This document shows positions 23,756 through 32,636 of a DNA stretch of 64,000 nt, piece after piece. Source of the stretch: Xylophilus sp. (GTDB lineage: Bacteria; Pseudomonadota; Gammaproteobacteria; Burkholderiales; Burkholderiaceae_C); the NCBI GenBank assembly GCA_009914555.1, contig WNDY01000004.1, positions 62,001-126,000 of the forward strand, in the 5' to 3' direction. Numbering within the stretch: the stretch's first letter is position 1; the number at the start of each line of letters is the position of its first letter. A program made the position numbers and the translations under genes. The notes under the pieces were generated by a model. The model was not told the DNA's origin, did not search any database, and saw only the letters and a program-made list of their open reading frames with translations.

Positions 23756-24649
23756 TTACCCGCGAAAATCGACTCCGCCCGACGCACGGAACGTGCGTAT
23801 GGTCTCCAGCAGCGCAGCCAGCAATGGCGAGGTTTCCTTGCGCATGTAGTAGCACCGGATGTCCACGACGGCCTCTTCCTTGAGGGGGCGGTACACCATG
23901 CCCGGGAAGTGGACGTTCTTCATCGATGCGGGCACCAGCGATATGCCCGTCCCGGCCGCCGCCATGAGGGCCGCCATGACGATGTCGCTGGTTGGCGGCG
24001 CCAGGCGCGGCTCGAACCCGTGCTTTCGTCCCAGTTCCAGCACGCTGGCTGCGAGCACGGGTGCCACCCCGACGATGAACTGCTCATTCCGCAATTCGTA
24101 CACGTCGATCGCCTGCCGCTGGGCCAATGGATGCCTCTCACTCAGTGCAACGAGCAATTGCTCGTGCGCGACGAGCTCCATGGCGACATCTGCGTCGTCG
24201 GGCATCCAGCGCGCGAATGCCAACAGCACCCGGCCCTGATGCAATGCCACGATCTGGTCGGTCGCCGTGGTGTTGTGCAGCGTCAACTCCACATCGGGAT
24301 GCGATGCGGTGAATAGAGACAGCACTTTGGGCACGACGCCAAAAATGCTGGACCCGAATACGCCGATATCCAACCGTCCGAGCTGACCGAGACCTGCACG
24401 ACGGGCTCTTTCTGCCGCCTGGCGCACGAGATCCCGGATGGTGTACGCATCCTTGAGAAGCGCATCTCCAGCCTGCGTCAGCACCATGCCTTTCGCCGTG
24501 CGCTCGAAAATCTTTACCGAAAGCTCACGTTCAAGCGCCTGGATCTGGCGCGTGAGCGGCGGCTGCGAAAGGCACAGCCGTTCGGCGGCACGTCCCAAGT
24601 GCCCTTCCTCCGCCACTGCGATGAAGTAACTGAGTTGACGTAGATCCAT
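23756..24649 (-). CDS. LysR-family transcriptional regulator
   Basis: The 297-residue protein has an N-terminal LysR winged helix (MDLRQLSYFIAVAEEGHLGR, RLCLSQPPLTRQIQALE) and a periplasmic-binding-protein-like effector domain. It is divergent from the TRAP operon starting at 24833, and the 183-nt gap holds a candidate site (24684-24720) that is also found before the porin. It probably controls the TRAP/uronate dehydrogenase operon, with a sugar acid as inducer. Confidence 0.92.
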   Translation of the reverse strand: MDLRQLSYFIAVAEEGHLGRAAERLCLSQPPLTRQIQALERELSVKIFERTAKGMVLTQAGDALLKDAYTIRDLVRQAAERARRAGLGQLGRLDIGVFGSSIFGVVPKVLSLFTASHPDVELTLHNTTATDQIVALHQGRVLLAFARWMPDDADVAMELVAHEQLLVALSERHPLAQRQAIDVYELRNEQFIVGVAPVLAASVLELGRKHGFEPRLAPPTSDIVMAALMAAAGTGISLVPASMKNVHFPGMVYRPLKEEAVVDIRCYYMRKETSPLLAALLETIRTFRASGGVDFRG

Positions 24650-24683
24650 GAGGTCGGGATGGTAGTCATCTTCTTATAAAAAA

Positions 24684-24720
24684 GGTATGGCGCAACACCA
24701 AATTGGGATTGGATGTTTTG
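24684..24720 (+). promoter_or_regulatory. Candidate regulator-binding element before dctP (shared with porin)
   Basis: The element begins with GGTAT and ends with AAATTGGGATTGGATGTTTT. A very similar element (GGTAT then AATTTGGAATTGGATATTT) lies before the porin on the minus strand at 32637-32674. Ungapped, 23 of 35 positions agree. Being in the LysR-dctP gap, it is a likely LysR-type site. Confidence 0.55.
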
Positions 24721-24832
24721 CACTGAACTTCAGAGAATCGCCCAACCCAATGCAGAGCCCTTCTTGCATGTGCCGGCAGTTGGTGCTCGCAACAAGCACT
24801 GGCTGACCATCCACTTCCCGGAGACATACTTC

Positions 24833-25804
24833 ATGATCCAGAACCTTCTGCGTGCATGCGCCATTGCACTCGCCGTATCGCTGACCCTCCCCGTACAGGC
24901 TCGCAATCTGCGCGCCGCCGAAAGCCAGGTGCCCGACTATCCGACGGTCGAAGGCGTCAAGTACATGGGCAAGCTGCTCGACGAGCGCAGCGCCGGCAAG
25001 CTCAAGCTCAAGGTATTTCCCAACGGCACGCTCGGCAGCGAGCGCGACATGGTGGAGCAGCTGAAGATCGGCGGACTGGACCTCGCCCGCATCAGCCTTC
25101 CGCTGCTCAACAACATGGTGCCGGAGAGCCTCGTCCCGTCGCTGCCGTTCATCTTCCGTAACGAAGACCACATGCATGCGGTACTCGACGGAGCCATCGG
25201 CGACGACATCCTCGCAGCCATGTCCAAGCAGGGCCTGATCGGACTGGCCTGGTACGACGACGGAGCACGCTCGATCTACTCCAAGAAGCCGATCCGCCGC
25301 CTGGCTGACCTGAAAGGGTTGAAGCTGCGCGTGCAGCAGTCAGACATCTCCGTCGCGATGACCGAAGCCCTCGGAGCAAGTCCCACTCCCCTGCCCTACG
25401 GCGAGGTCTACACGGCGATCACGACCGGCATCATCGATGCGGCAGAGAACAGCGTCCTGTCGTATGAGACCTCGCGCCACTTCGAAGTGGCCAAGTACTA
25501 CAACGAGACCGAGCACATGCTGCAGCCTTCGGTCGTGGTGTTCTCCAAGGCCGTGTGGGACCGCTTGTCCGAATCCGAACGCACCCTGATTCGCCAGGCC
25601 GCCAAGGACAGCGTTCCCTTCGGGCGCAAGCTGGCGAAGGAGCGCCAGGCCAAGTCGCGCGCGGATGTGCTGGCCAAGGGCACGACGCTGATCAAGATCG
25701 AGGACCGCGACGAGTTCATCAAGGCCATCGCGCCCGTCTATGCCCAATACGCGCCGACACCCGAGCTCAAGAGTCTGATCAAGCGGATCCAGGATACGAA
25801 ATAA
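24833..25804 (+). CDS. dctP: TRAP transporter solute-binding protein, DctP family
   Basis: The 323-residue precursor has a signal peptide (about residues 1-23, cut after PVQA). The mature part shows DctP features: FPNGTLGSERDMVEQLKIG, SLPFIFRN, and KGLKLRVQQSDISVAMTEAL, in which the Arg contacts the ligand carboxylate, then YGEVYTAITTGIIDAAENS. It captures an organic acid in the periplasm. The DctQ and DctM genes follow. ATG 24833 has a GGAG site. Context (uronate dehydrogenase downstream) points to hexuronate or aldarate. Confidence 0.93.
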   Translation: MIQNLLRACAIALAVSLTLPVQARNLRAAESQVPDYPTVEGVKYMGKLLDERSAGKLKLKVFPNGTLGSERDMVEQLKIGGLDLARISLPLLNNMVPESLVPSLPFIFRNEDHMHAVLDGAIGDDILAAMSKQGLIGLAWYDDGARSIYSKKPIRRLADLKGLKLRVQQSDISVAMTEALGASPTPLPYGEVYTAITTGIIDAAENSVLSYETSRHFEVAKYYNETEHMLQPSVVVFSKAVWDRLSESERTLIRQAAKDSVPFGRKLAKERQAKSRADVLAKGTTLIKIEDRDEFIKAIAPVYAQYAPTPELKSLIKRIQDTK

Positions 25805-25844
25805 GCAAGGCGGGTGGGCCATGGGGCCCGCCCGATGGCGAACC

Positions 25845-26414
25845 ATGTCTGCAAACACTGCCCTCGACCCCATCGTGGAGGACGTCCTGCAAGCGCAGGA
25901 GCCGGCGCCTGCCGTTCTCACAGGTCCCCGCTCCAGCTTCAATGCCGTGCTCGCACGCTACGGCATGTACCTGTCCGTCTTCGGACTGCTGCTGATCGTG
26001 CTGACCGTCGCCTGGCAGGTCTTCGGCCGCTACGTGCTGCACAACCCGCCCACCTGGGCCGAGAGCCTGGCGCTACTGCTGGTGCTCTACGTCACGCTGA
26101 TCGCCGCGGCCGTCGGCGTGCGCGATGCCGGCCACATCGGCATGGAGTCGCTGCTGGCCATTGCGCCCGAACGCATCCGCGTCGCGCTGGAGCGCGTCAT
26201 CCACGCCATGGTCGCCTTCTTCGGCAGCGCCATGGTCTACAACGGTTGGCTGCTCGGCGCCTCCGTGGCGCACTACAAGATCTCGGGCCTCGGCCTGTCG
26301 GAAGGCCTGCGCTATGTGCCGCTGGTCATCTCGGGCACCCTGATCGTCCTCTTCTCGATCGAACACATCATTGCGTCGTTGCGCAGCCTGGAGGTGAAGC
26401 CATCATGGCACTGA
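25845..26414 (+). CDS. dctQ: TRAP transporter small permease, DctQ
   Basis: The 189-residue protein has four predicted membrane helices, the first at about residues 45-66 (YLSVFGLLLIVLTVAWQVFG) followed by GRYVLHNPPTWAESLALLL, the conserved DctQ segment. ATG 25845 is chosen because a longer start at 25821 lacks conserved sequence. It overlaps the DctM start by 10 nt. Confidence 0.92.
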   Translation: MSANTALDPIVEDVLQAQEPAPAVLTGPRSSFNAVLARYGMYLSVFGLLLIVLTVAWQVFGRYVLHNPPTWAESLALLLVLYVTLIAAAVGVRDAGHIGMESLLAIAPERIRVALERVIHAMVAFFGSAMVYNGWLLGASVAHYKISGLGLSEGLRYVPLVISGTLIVLFSIEHIIASLRSLEVKPSWH

Positions 26415-27691
26415 CCATTCTTGCCATCACCTTCTTCGGATTCCTGGTGATGGGCGTGCCAGTGGCGTTCGCCATCGCGCTCTCCTCGCTCTGCACCATC
26501 CTGTACGAAGGCCTGCCGACCGGCGTTTTGTTCCAGCAGATGATGTCCGGGATGAACGTGTTCTCTTTCCTCGCGATTCCGTTCTTCGTGTTCAACGGCG
26601 AGCTCATGCTGCATGGCGGCATCGCCGACAAGATCGTCGCCGCGGCCAAAAATGCCGTGGGCCACATCCGCGGCGGCCTGGGCCTGTCGAACGTGGTGTC
26701 CTGCACACTGTTCGGCGGCGTGGCCGGCTCGCCGGTGGCCGACGTGTCGGCCATGGGCTCGGTGATGATCCCGATGATGAAGCGCGAGGGCTACCACGCG
26801 GACTATGCCGTCAACGTGACGACCCATGCAGCACTGGTCGGCGCACTGATGCCCACCAGCCACAACATGATCATCTACGCGCTGGCCGCTGGCGGTGCTG
26901 CGTCCATTGGCTCGCTGATCCTGGCCGGCATCGTGCCGGCGCTGATCCTCACGGTCTGCAACCTGGCTGCGGCCTACTTCGTCGCGGTGCGCCGCGGCTA
27001 CCCGGCGCTCGCACGGCCGGCAGCCGACGTGCTGTGGCGTTCCGTCGCCGCGGCAGCACCCGGCCTCCTGGTGATCATCATCATCCTGGGCGGCATCATC
27101 ACCGGCGTGTTCACCGCGACCGAGTCCGCATCGATCGCCGTGCTGTATTCGATCGTGCTGACCTTCTTCATCTACCGCACGATGAAGTGGGCCACCTTCA
27201 TGCATGCCTGCGCCCGGGCCGCCAAGACCACCGGCGTGATCCTGCTGCTGATCGGCGCATCGACCATGTTCCAGTACCTGATGGGCCTGTACGAAGTACC
27301 GGACCTGGCGGGTGAGTTCATGTCCGGCCTGTCGGACCGTCCATGGGTGATCTTCCTGTGGATCAACATCATCCTGTTCCTGCTCGGCACCTTCATGGAT
27401 ATGGGCAGCACCATCCTGATCTGTACGCCCATCTTCCTGCCGATCGCCCAGAAGTACGGCATGGACGCCACCCAGTTCGGCATGGTGATGCTGATCAATT
27501 GCGCTCTCGGACTGAACACGCCGCCGGTGGGCACCACCCAGTTCGTCGGCTGCGCGATCGGCGGCATCAGCGTCGGCCAGGTCATGCGCTCGATCTGGCC
27601 CTTCTACGGAGCCCTGCTGATCTGCCTGCTGCTGGTGACCTACGTTCCAGCGTTCTCGATGGCTTTGCCCACGTTGTTGATGAAAGGCTGA
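26405..27691 (+). CDS. dctM: TRAP transporter large permease, DctM
   Basis: The 428-residue protein is very hydrophobic with about 12 membrane segments. It contains the DctM signatures GVPVAFAIALSSL, a VVSCTLFGGVAGSPVADVSA segment, and NCALGLNTPPVGTTQF. It is the sodium- or proton-driven channel part of the TRAP system with DctP and DctQ. The gene ends 4 nt before the uronate dehydrogenase start, so all belong to one operon. Confidence 0.94.
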   Translation: MALTILAITFFGFLVMGVPVAFAIALSSLCTILYEGLPTGVLFQQMMSGMNVFSFLAIPFFVFNGELMLHGGIADKIVAAAKNAVGHIRGGLGLSNVVSCTLFGGVAGSPVADVSAMGSVMIPMMKREGYHADYAVNVTTHAALVGALMPTSHNMIIYALAAGGAASIGSLILAGIVPALILTVCNLAAAYFVAVRRGYPALARPAADVLWRSVAAAAPGLLVIIIILGGIITGVFTATESASIAVLYSIVLTFFIYRTMKWATFMHACARAAKTTGVILLLIGASTMFQYLMGLYEVPDLAGEFMSGLSDRPWVIFLWINIILFLLGTFMDMGSTILICTPIFLPIAQKYGMDATQFGMVMLINCALGLNTPPVGTTQFVGCAIGGISVGQVMRSIWPFYGALLICLLLVTYVPAFSMALPTLLMKG

Positions 27692-27695
27692 TGCC

Positions 27696-28511
27696 ATGAC
27701 CACGATCTTGATCACCGGCGCCGCAGGCGTCGTCGGCACCGGCCTGCGCCGGCAATTTGCAAACGACGGACTCCGGCTGCGCCTGCTCGACCGCATCCCC
27801 GTGCCCGACCTCGCGGCTCACGAGGAAACCATCGTCGGCGACAGCGGCGATCCGGCCGTGCTGCGCGAAGCGCTGAAAGGCGTCAGCGCCATCGTCCACC
27901 TGGCCGGCTGCACCACCGATGCGGCCATCGAGGAACAGGTCGAGGGCAACGTGCTCGGCGTCTTCCGTCTGTTCGAGGCGGCGCGTGACGCTGGCGTCGC
28001 GCGCGTGGTGTTCGCCAGCTCACACCACACGGTGGGCTACTACCCCCGCCAGCGCCGCATCGGCACCGACGTGCTGCTGCGACCGGACAGCCGCTACGGG
28101 CTGACCAAGGCCTTCGGCGAGCAGACCGGCGCGATGTTCGCCGACAAGTACGGCCTGCGGGTGCTGTGCATCCGTATCGGCTTCGTCGCCGACCAGCCGG
28201 CGGACCGCCGCCGCCTGTCGATCTGGTCGAGCTGGCGCGATCTGGCCCAGCTGGTGCGCATCGGCCTCACCCACGCGCAGCTGCGCTATGCCGTGGTCTA
28301 CGGCGTGTCGGCCAACACCCGCGGCTTCTTCGACAACCAGGCAGCGTTCCGCCTGGGCTACCGTCCTCAGGACGATGCGGAGCAGTTCGCGGCCGAGGTC
28401 CTCTCGACCGTGCCGCCGGAAGACACGACGCTCGTGGGCACGCATGCGATGGGCGGCTGGGGCGCCAACAACGAGTATGTGGGCGACGTGGCCCGCATCC
28501 AGGAGTGGTGA
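27696..28511 (+). CDS. udh: Uronate dehydrogenase (NAD-dependent)
   Basis: The 271-residue short-chain dehydrogenase/epimerase-fold protein has the NAD-binding GAAGVVG at residues about 8-14, a catalytic Ser in ASSHHTVGYY, and the YxxxK pair in YGLTKAFGE. Length and sequence match bacterial uronate dehydrogenases (about 265 residues), which oxidise galacturonate or glucuronate to the aldarolactone. It sits between TRAP genes and a lactone-isomerising enolase, giving a clear oxidative hexuronate route. Confidence 0.9.
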   Translation: MTTILITGAAGVVGTGLRRQFANDGLRLRLLDRIPVPDLAAHEETIVGDSGDPAVLREALKGVSAIVHLAGCTTDAAIEEQVEGNVLGVFRLFEAARDAGVARVVFASSHHTVGYYPRQRRIGTDVLLRPDSRYGLTKAFGEQTGAMFADKYGLRVLCIRIGFVADQPADRRRLSIWSSWRDLAQLVRIGLTHAQLRYAVVYGVSANTRGFFDNQAAFRLGYRPQDDAEQFAAEVLSTVPPEDTTLVGTHAMGGWGANNEYVGDVARIQEW

Positions 28512-28512
28512 G

Positions 28513-29607
28513 GTGGGCGTGAAGGTTCAAAGCGTCGAACCGATCCTGCTGTCCATCCCGTTCGAGGATGGCGGATCGGGCACCGGCGGCACACCCGGCC
28601 GGTGGCATACGCTCGACACCGTGCTGGTCAAGGTCACGGCCGACAACGGGCTGGTCGGCTGGGGCGAAGCCTTCGGCTACTTCTGCCACCACGCCGTGGG
28701 CGAGCACATCCGCAACCTGGTCGCGGCGCAGTTCATCGGCCGCACGCTCGACGACGTGGAGGCGCTGAACCTGGAAGTGCAGCGCAAGCTGTCGCTGTTC
28801 GGCCGCTGCGGGCTGACCATCTTCGCCCTCTCGGGCATCGACATCGCCCTGTGGGACCTGAAGGCCAAGGCCGCCGGCGTGGACCTGGCGACGCTGATCG
28901 CCGGCAAGCGCCGCCGCGAAAACGTGCAGGCCTATGCCAGCCTAGTGCGCTACGGCGACGAAGCACTCGTCACCCGCTTCTGCACCCAGGCGGTGAACGA
29001 AGGCTTTCGGTCGGTAAAGCTGCACGAGGTCACGCTGCCCGAGATCCGGGCGGCCCGCAGCGCGATCGGTCCGGACGTGAGCCTGACGGTGGATGTGAAC
29101 TGCAGTTGGAGCGAATCGCAGGCCATGAGCCTGATCCCCGAACTGCGCGCGCTGGACGTGCTGTGGGTCGAGGAACCCATCTTCCCTCCAGAAGACTGGG
29201 ACACGCTGGCCCGCCTGGGCCAGCTGGGTGTCGACATCGCCGCGGGCGAGAACGCCTGCACCGCACAGGAGTTCGGCCACCTGGCCCGTGCAACGCGCTA
29301 CCTGCAGCCGAGCATCACCAAGGTCGGCGGTGTGAGCGAGTTCCTGCGTGTGGCTCGGTTGGCCGCGCAGACCGGCCGGGGCTTGATGCCGCACTCGCCC
29401 TACTTCGGCCCCGGTCACTACGCCACGCAGCAGATGGCGGCAGCACTGGAGAACTTCGGTCTGTTCGAGCATCTGTACGTGGAGCCCGAAGCCTGGTTCG
29501 GCGGCGAGCCGCTGACGCCACACCGTGGCGAGGTGGCGATCCCGCGTGGACCGGGCATCGGCTTCGAGCCGGACCCGGCCGTGCTCGAACGCTACGCCGT
29601 GTGCTGA
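28513..29607 (+). CDS. gci: Enolase-superfamily galactarolactone cycloisomerase-like enzyme
   Basis: The 364-residue protein has the mandelate racemase fold: an N-terminal capping domain, and a barrel with metal ligands in DVNCSW, WVEEP and AAGENACTAQEF, a catalytic His in MPHSPYFGPG, and SVKLHEV with the base. The C-terminal segment HLYVEPEAWFGGEPLTPHRG recalls galactarolactone cycloisomerase of Agrobacterium, which turns the Udh product into a 3-deoxy-2-keto-hexarate. Start is GTG 28513 or 28519. Udh adjacency supports the role; another aldonate dehydratase is possible. Confidence 0.82.
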   Translation: MGVKVQSVEPILLSIPFEDGGSGTGGTPGRWHTLDTVLVKVTADNGLVGWGEAFGYFCHHAVGEHIRNLVAAQFIGRTLDDVEALNLEVQRKLSLFGRCGLTIFALSGIDIALWDLKAKAAGVDLATLIAGKRRRENVQAYASLVRYGDEALVTRFCTQAVNEGFRSVKLHEVTLPEIRAARSAIGPDVSLTVDVNCSWSESQAMSLIPELRALDVLWVEEPIFPPEDWDTLARLGQLGVDIAAGENACTAQEFGHLARATRYLQPSITKVGGVSEFLRVARLAAQTGRGLMPHSPYFGPGHYATQQMAAALENFGLFEHLYVEPEAWFGGEPLTPHRGEVAIPRGPGIGFEPDPAVLERYAVC

Positions 29608-29609
29608 CC

Positions 29610-30371
29610 ATGGCCCGCATCGTCGTCTGGGACGAGGCCATCGGCGGATGGCCTGCGCTGCACGCCGCACCGCTGGATCGCCACGGCACACCGCTGCCGA
29701 CCGTGGTGGTCTACCACCGCTTTACCCAGTCGAAGGAAGTGGACAGCAACATCGCCGTGATGCTGGCGCAGGCCGGGCTGCGCGCTGTACTGCCCGAGGC
29801 CGACCGCCACGGCGCACGCTTCGACGGCGATGCGGCAAGCCGCATCGGCGGCTTCTGGGAGACCCTGCGCAGCAGCATCGACGAGTTGCCGGCGCTGCGT
29901 GACGACCTCCAGGCCCGCGGCTGGGTCGACGGCGATCGCGTGGCGGTCGCAGGTCTGTCCATCGGCGGCTTCGTCGCACTCGGCTGCCTGGCGCGGTATG
30001 AATGGCTGCGCGCCGGCGTGTCGTGGATGGGCTCGGCCTACTTCACCGACCTGGCCCGCACGCTCTACCCGCCATGCGGCAGCTATTCGGACAGCACCCG
30101 AGCCGCGCACGACGCGCGCATGGATGCGATTGCCGCATACGACCCGAGCACGAAGCTGGAGCAGTTGGCAAGCCGGCCGCTCATGGTCTGGCACGGGGTA
30201 CGCGACGATGTGGTTTCCTTCAGCGAGGCGGCTCGCCTGCATGCCGACATGACACGGCGGGGTCTGGCCCGCAATCTGGAGTTGGTGGCCGATACCAACG
30301 CCGGCCACCGGCTCGGCCACGCCGGTGCGCAGGCCGGCGTCGACTTCCTGAAAAGCGCGCTGGCGGCCTGA
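29610..30371 (+). CDS. Alpha/beta hydrolase, YjfP/dienelactone-hydrolase-like
   Basis: The 253-residue protein has the alpha/beta-hydrolase fold with the nucleophile elbow AGLSIGGF (Ser about residue 114), LMVWHGVRDDVVSF for the acid, and a late His in NAGHRLGHAG. Proteins of this family hydrolyse small esters or lactones. As the last gene of the TRAP-udh-gci operon it may open a sugar lactone or deacylate a substrate. The exact substrate cannot be inferred. Confidence 0.75.
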   Translation: MARIVVWDEAIGGWPALHAAPLDRHGTPLPTVVVYHRFTQSKEVDSNIAVMLAQAGLRAVLPEADRHGARFDGDAASRIGGFWETLRSSIDELPALRDDLQARGWVDGDRVAVAGLSIGGFVALGCLARYEWLRAGVSWMGSAYFTDLARTLYPPCGSYSDSTRAAHDARMDAIAAYDPSTKLEQLASRPLMVWHGVRDDVVSFSEAARLHADMTRRGLARNLELVADTNAGHRLGHAGAQAGVDFLKSALAA

Positions 30372-30377
30372 GGCGGC

Positions 30378-31265
30378 CTAGATCGACAGCACCAGGCCCC
30401 CGGCGAGCCGGCCCTGCGGCCGAAGCTCACGGGTGCCGGTTCCCGGCACATCGTGCAGGTTGAAAGCATCCGGCATGTGGCTCACCGGCTCCAGGCAGAC
30501 ATACGGTCCGTCTGGCGGGCGGTGCACGATCAACTGATCCAGCGCTCCTTCGGCCCGGAGATCGATGGCCGTGCCGGTGATTCCCTGCACGGTTGCCCGC
30601 TGCTGCCACCGAGGGTGAAACACTGTGCAGTCGCGCCCAGCGAAGTCTGAACCGCCCAGCCCATGGGTGTGGATTGCCTCGGCAGGCGGCGTAGGCAGTG
30701 CCAGAAAATCCGCGTCCGTCGGCCAGGCGGCCGCTGCGTCATAAGCGATGTGCAGGGGCATGGCGCCCGGCAGATAGGGATGCAGGCCGATACCGGCCGG
30801 CATGGGCTCCTCGCTGCGGTTGGTGAGGGAGATATCGACGCGCAGCTGGTGCGGCTCCAGCTGCACCACCATACCGGCGTCGAAGGCCCACGGCCAGTGC
30901 GCATCCGGCGCGTGCCGGTACTGCAGCACGGCACGGCGGTCGGTCGCCGACACGACCTCCCAGGGCCGGCGCTGGGCGATGCCGTGCAGCGCGTGCGCAT
31001 CGCCCGGATGCGGCACGAGCGTGCGGTCGCCGTCGGGCCGGCGCAGTCGCGCATCGCGGATGCGCCCGCTGAAGGGAACCAGCGGATAGAGCCCGCCCTT
31101 GCCCCAGTGGTCGGGCCGGTGGGCTTCGCTCTCGGGATAGGGATGGAGAACGGCCTGCCGCGCACCATGCGCATCCTCCAGCGTGCAGGCCGTGATGCGT
31201 GCACCCCAGTCCGGGGCGATGCGGGCGGTCGCACCGCCGGCGTTCAAGGAGACAAAGGTGGTCAT
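30378..31265 (-). CDS. Aldose 1-epimerase family protein
   Basis: The 295-residue protein contains the galactose mutarotase-type fold: PDWGARITACTLEDAHG, LYPLVPFSGRIRDARL, the His pair region HALHGIAQRRPW, and GIGLHPYL with the second conserved His. It would interconvert anomers of a free hexose or uronic acid. It is convergent with the hydrolase gene and lies upstream of the porin in the same direction. Confidence 0.88.
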   Translation of the reverse strand: MTTFVSLNAGGATARIAPDWGARITACTLEDAHGARQAVLHPYPESEAHRPDHWGKGGLYPLVPFSGRIRDARLRRPDGDRTLVPHPGDAHALHGIAQRRPWEVVSATDRRAVLQYRHAPDAHWPWAFDAGMVVQLEPHQLRVDISLTNRSEEPMPAGIGLHPYLPGAMPLHIAYDAAAAWPTDADFLALPTPPAEAIHTHGLGGSDFAGRDCTVFHPRWQQRATVQGITGTAIDLRAEGALDQLIVHRPPDGPYVCLEPVSHMPDAFNLHDVPGTGTRELRPQGRLAGGLVLSI

Positions 31266-31308
31266 GCGATGCCCGAACGCCAGGGTGGCGAGAAGACGCC
31301 TTGCGGCG

Positions 31309-32358
31309 TCAGAACGTGTGGCGGATGCCGATGTCGGCCGAGCGCGTGCCGGGGCCCACGTCGATGGAGGTGTTCACGCTGTAGCCTGCGCCGTTCTTGT
31401 TGTGGATGCGGCCGCCCGAAGCGTACAGCGTCGTCCGCTTGGACAGGTCGTGCAGGTAGCCGATGGCTACCAGGTTCGCATCGCGGTTGGCTGCGAGCTT
31501 GTCGTTCTTGGCCACATAGGAGGCGATGACGCGGCCCGATGCGCTCACCGGCACGGCCACGCCCAGCAGCACGTCGCTGTCGTGCGTCTGGCGCACACCG
31601 GCCTCGCGTGCGTCGCCCCAGGAATACGAGAAGTAGCCCGTGACCGGGCCGAAGTTGTACGAGGCCCCGAAGATGCTGTTGCGCACCGACCCGTTGCCTG
31701 CGGCATTCACGATGTCCTGCGAGGCCAGGCGCGCATACAGCGGGCCCTGGGCGTAGCCGATCGACGCGCCTACGTAGCGGCCGCTGTGCGTGCTGTCGAC
31801 CGATTCGCCGAAGCCGTAGCCCATGTCACCCGAGAAGCCGTTGATGACCGGGCTGGTGTACATCACCGAGTTGTTGATGCGGTTGTTGTAGTAGGACTTG
31901 GTGCCGTTGACGAAGCGTGCGGCCACCAGGCTGGCGTTGCGGCCGGCGCCGCCGGAGCCGAAGGGATCGGAGTTGCCGACCACCTGGTCGATCGCGCTGT
32001 ACTGGCGACCGAACTTCAGCGCGCCATAGTCCTTGCTCGACAGGCCCACGAACACCTGGCGGCCGAAGGCCAGGCCGCCTTGCCCCAGTGCGCCGGTATC
32101 GGCCTGGAAGCCCATCTCCATCGTGTAGATGGCCGACAGGCCACCACCCAGGTCCTCGTTGCCGCGGAAGCCAAGGCGCGAGCCGTTGAACACGCCGCTC
32201 GATACCTTGAGCACCGAGCCGCCGCCCGCGATGCCGCTGTCGCGCACGATGCCGACATCGAGCATGCCGTAGATACTGACGCTGCTTTGCGCATGGGCGC
32301 AGGCAGCAGCGCAGAGAAGAGCCGAGGCGGAGAGGAAGCGAACGGTGTGCATGGTCAT
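31309..32358 (-). CDS. Gram-negative porin (Burkholderiales OmpC-like)
   Basis: The 349-residue precursor has a signal peptide (cleavage after CAHAQ) and then SSVSIYGMLDVGI, the standard start of Burkholderiales general porins. It shows beta-barrel strands throughout, GSRLGFRGNEDLGGG, and a C-terminal strand ending in RHTF, with the terminal Phe needed for outer-membrane assembly. It likely admits anionic sugars. A long 5' leader with a small ORF and hairpins precedes it. Confidence 0.93.
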   Translation of the reverse strand: MTMHTVRFLSASALLCAAACAHAQSSVSIYGMLDVGIVRDSGIAGGGSVLKVSSGVFNGSRLGFRGNEDLGGGLSAIYTMEMGFQADTGALGQGGLAFGRQVFVGLSSKDYGALKFGRQYSAIDQVVGNSDPFGSGGAGRNASLVAARFVNGTKSYYNNRINNSVMYTSPVINGFSGDMGYGFGESVDSTHSGRYVGASIGYAQGPLYARLASQDIVNAAGNGSVRNSIFGASYNFGPVTGYFSYSWGDAREAGVRQTHDSDVLLGVAVPVSASGRVIASYVAKNDKLAANRDANLVAIGYLHDLSKRTTLYASGGRIHNKNGAGYSVNTSIDVGPGTRSADIGIRHTF

Positions 32359-32405
32359 GTCTCGAGTGGTGGTGTATGCAGGAATCGATTGCGCGCAGCC
32401 GTGCT

Positions 32406-32428
32406 TCACCGGGCGGCGAGCCCGGTGA
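32406..32428 (-). promoter_or_regulatory. 9-bp perfect hairpin in the porin 5' leader
   Basis: TCACCGGGC and GCCCGGTGA pair exactly around a 5-nt loop, 47 nt before the porin ATG. There is no T-run downstream. It is likely an RNA structure controlling stability or translation of the porin mRNA. Confidence 0.6.
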
Positions 32429-32470
32429 GAAAACTGCGGTGGGTCAGCGAAGCGGGAGAAAGGAAAAGGC

Positions 32471-32487
32471 GAGGCCCGGAAGGCCTC
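32471..32487 (-). terminator. Hairpin with T-rich tail after the leader ORF
   Basis: On the minus strand GAGGCC-TTCCG-GGCCTC overlaps the stop of the 18-codon ORF and is followed by GCCTTTTCCTTTC. It looks like a weak intrinsic terminator or attenuator. Confidence 0.5.
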
Positions 32488-32542
32488 AGCTGCTGCCCCG
32501 GAGGGACAGCGCACGCGACGGGGTCGCGCTGCGATGGGTCAT
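32486..32542 (-). CDS. 18-codon leader ORF upstream of the porin
   Basis: A short ATG frame has an excellent ribosome site (AAGGAG, 6 nt upstream) and encodes MTHRSATPSRALSLRGSS, rich in Ser and Arg. Its stop overlaps the hairpin at 32471-32487. The layout (translated short ORF, hairpin, then structural gene 128 nt downstream) is what attenuation leaders look like. No family is known to me. Confidence 0.5.
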   Translation of the reverse strand: MTHRSATPSRALSLRGSS

Positions 32543-32636
32543 GGTTGTCTCCTTGGAATGGACGCCGTTGCCGGCGCTCCGTGCCGCCTGTGGCCGCGGC
32601 GCATCGGTGGCGCGGGCGGAGTCTCCATCGCCATGC

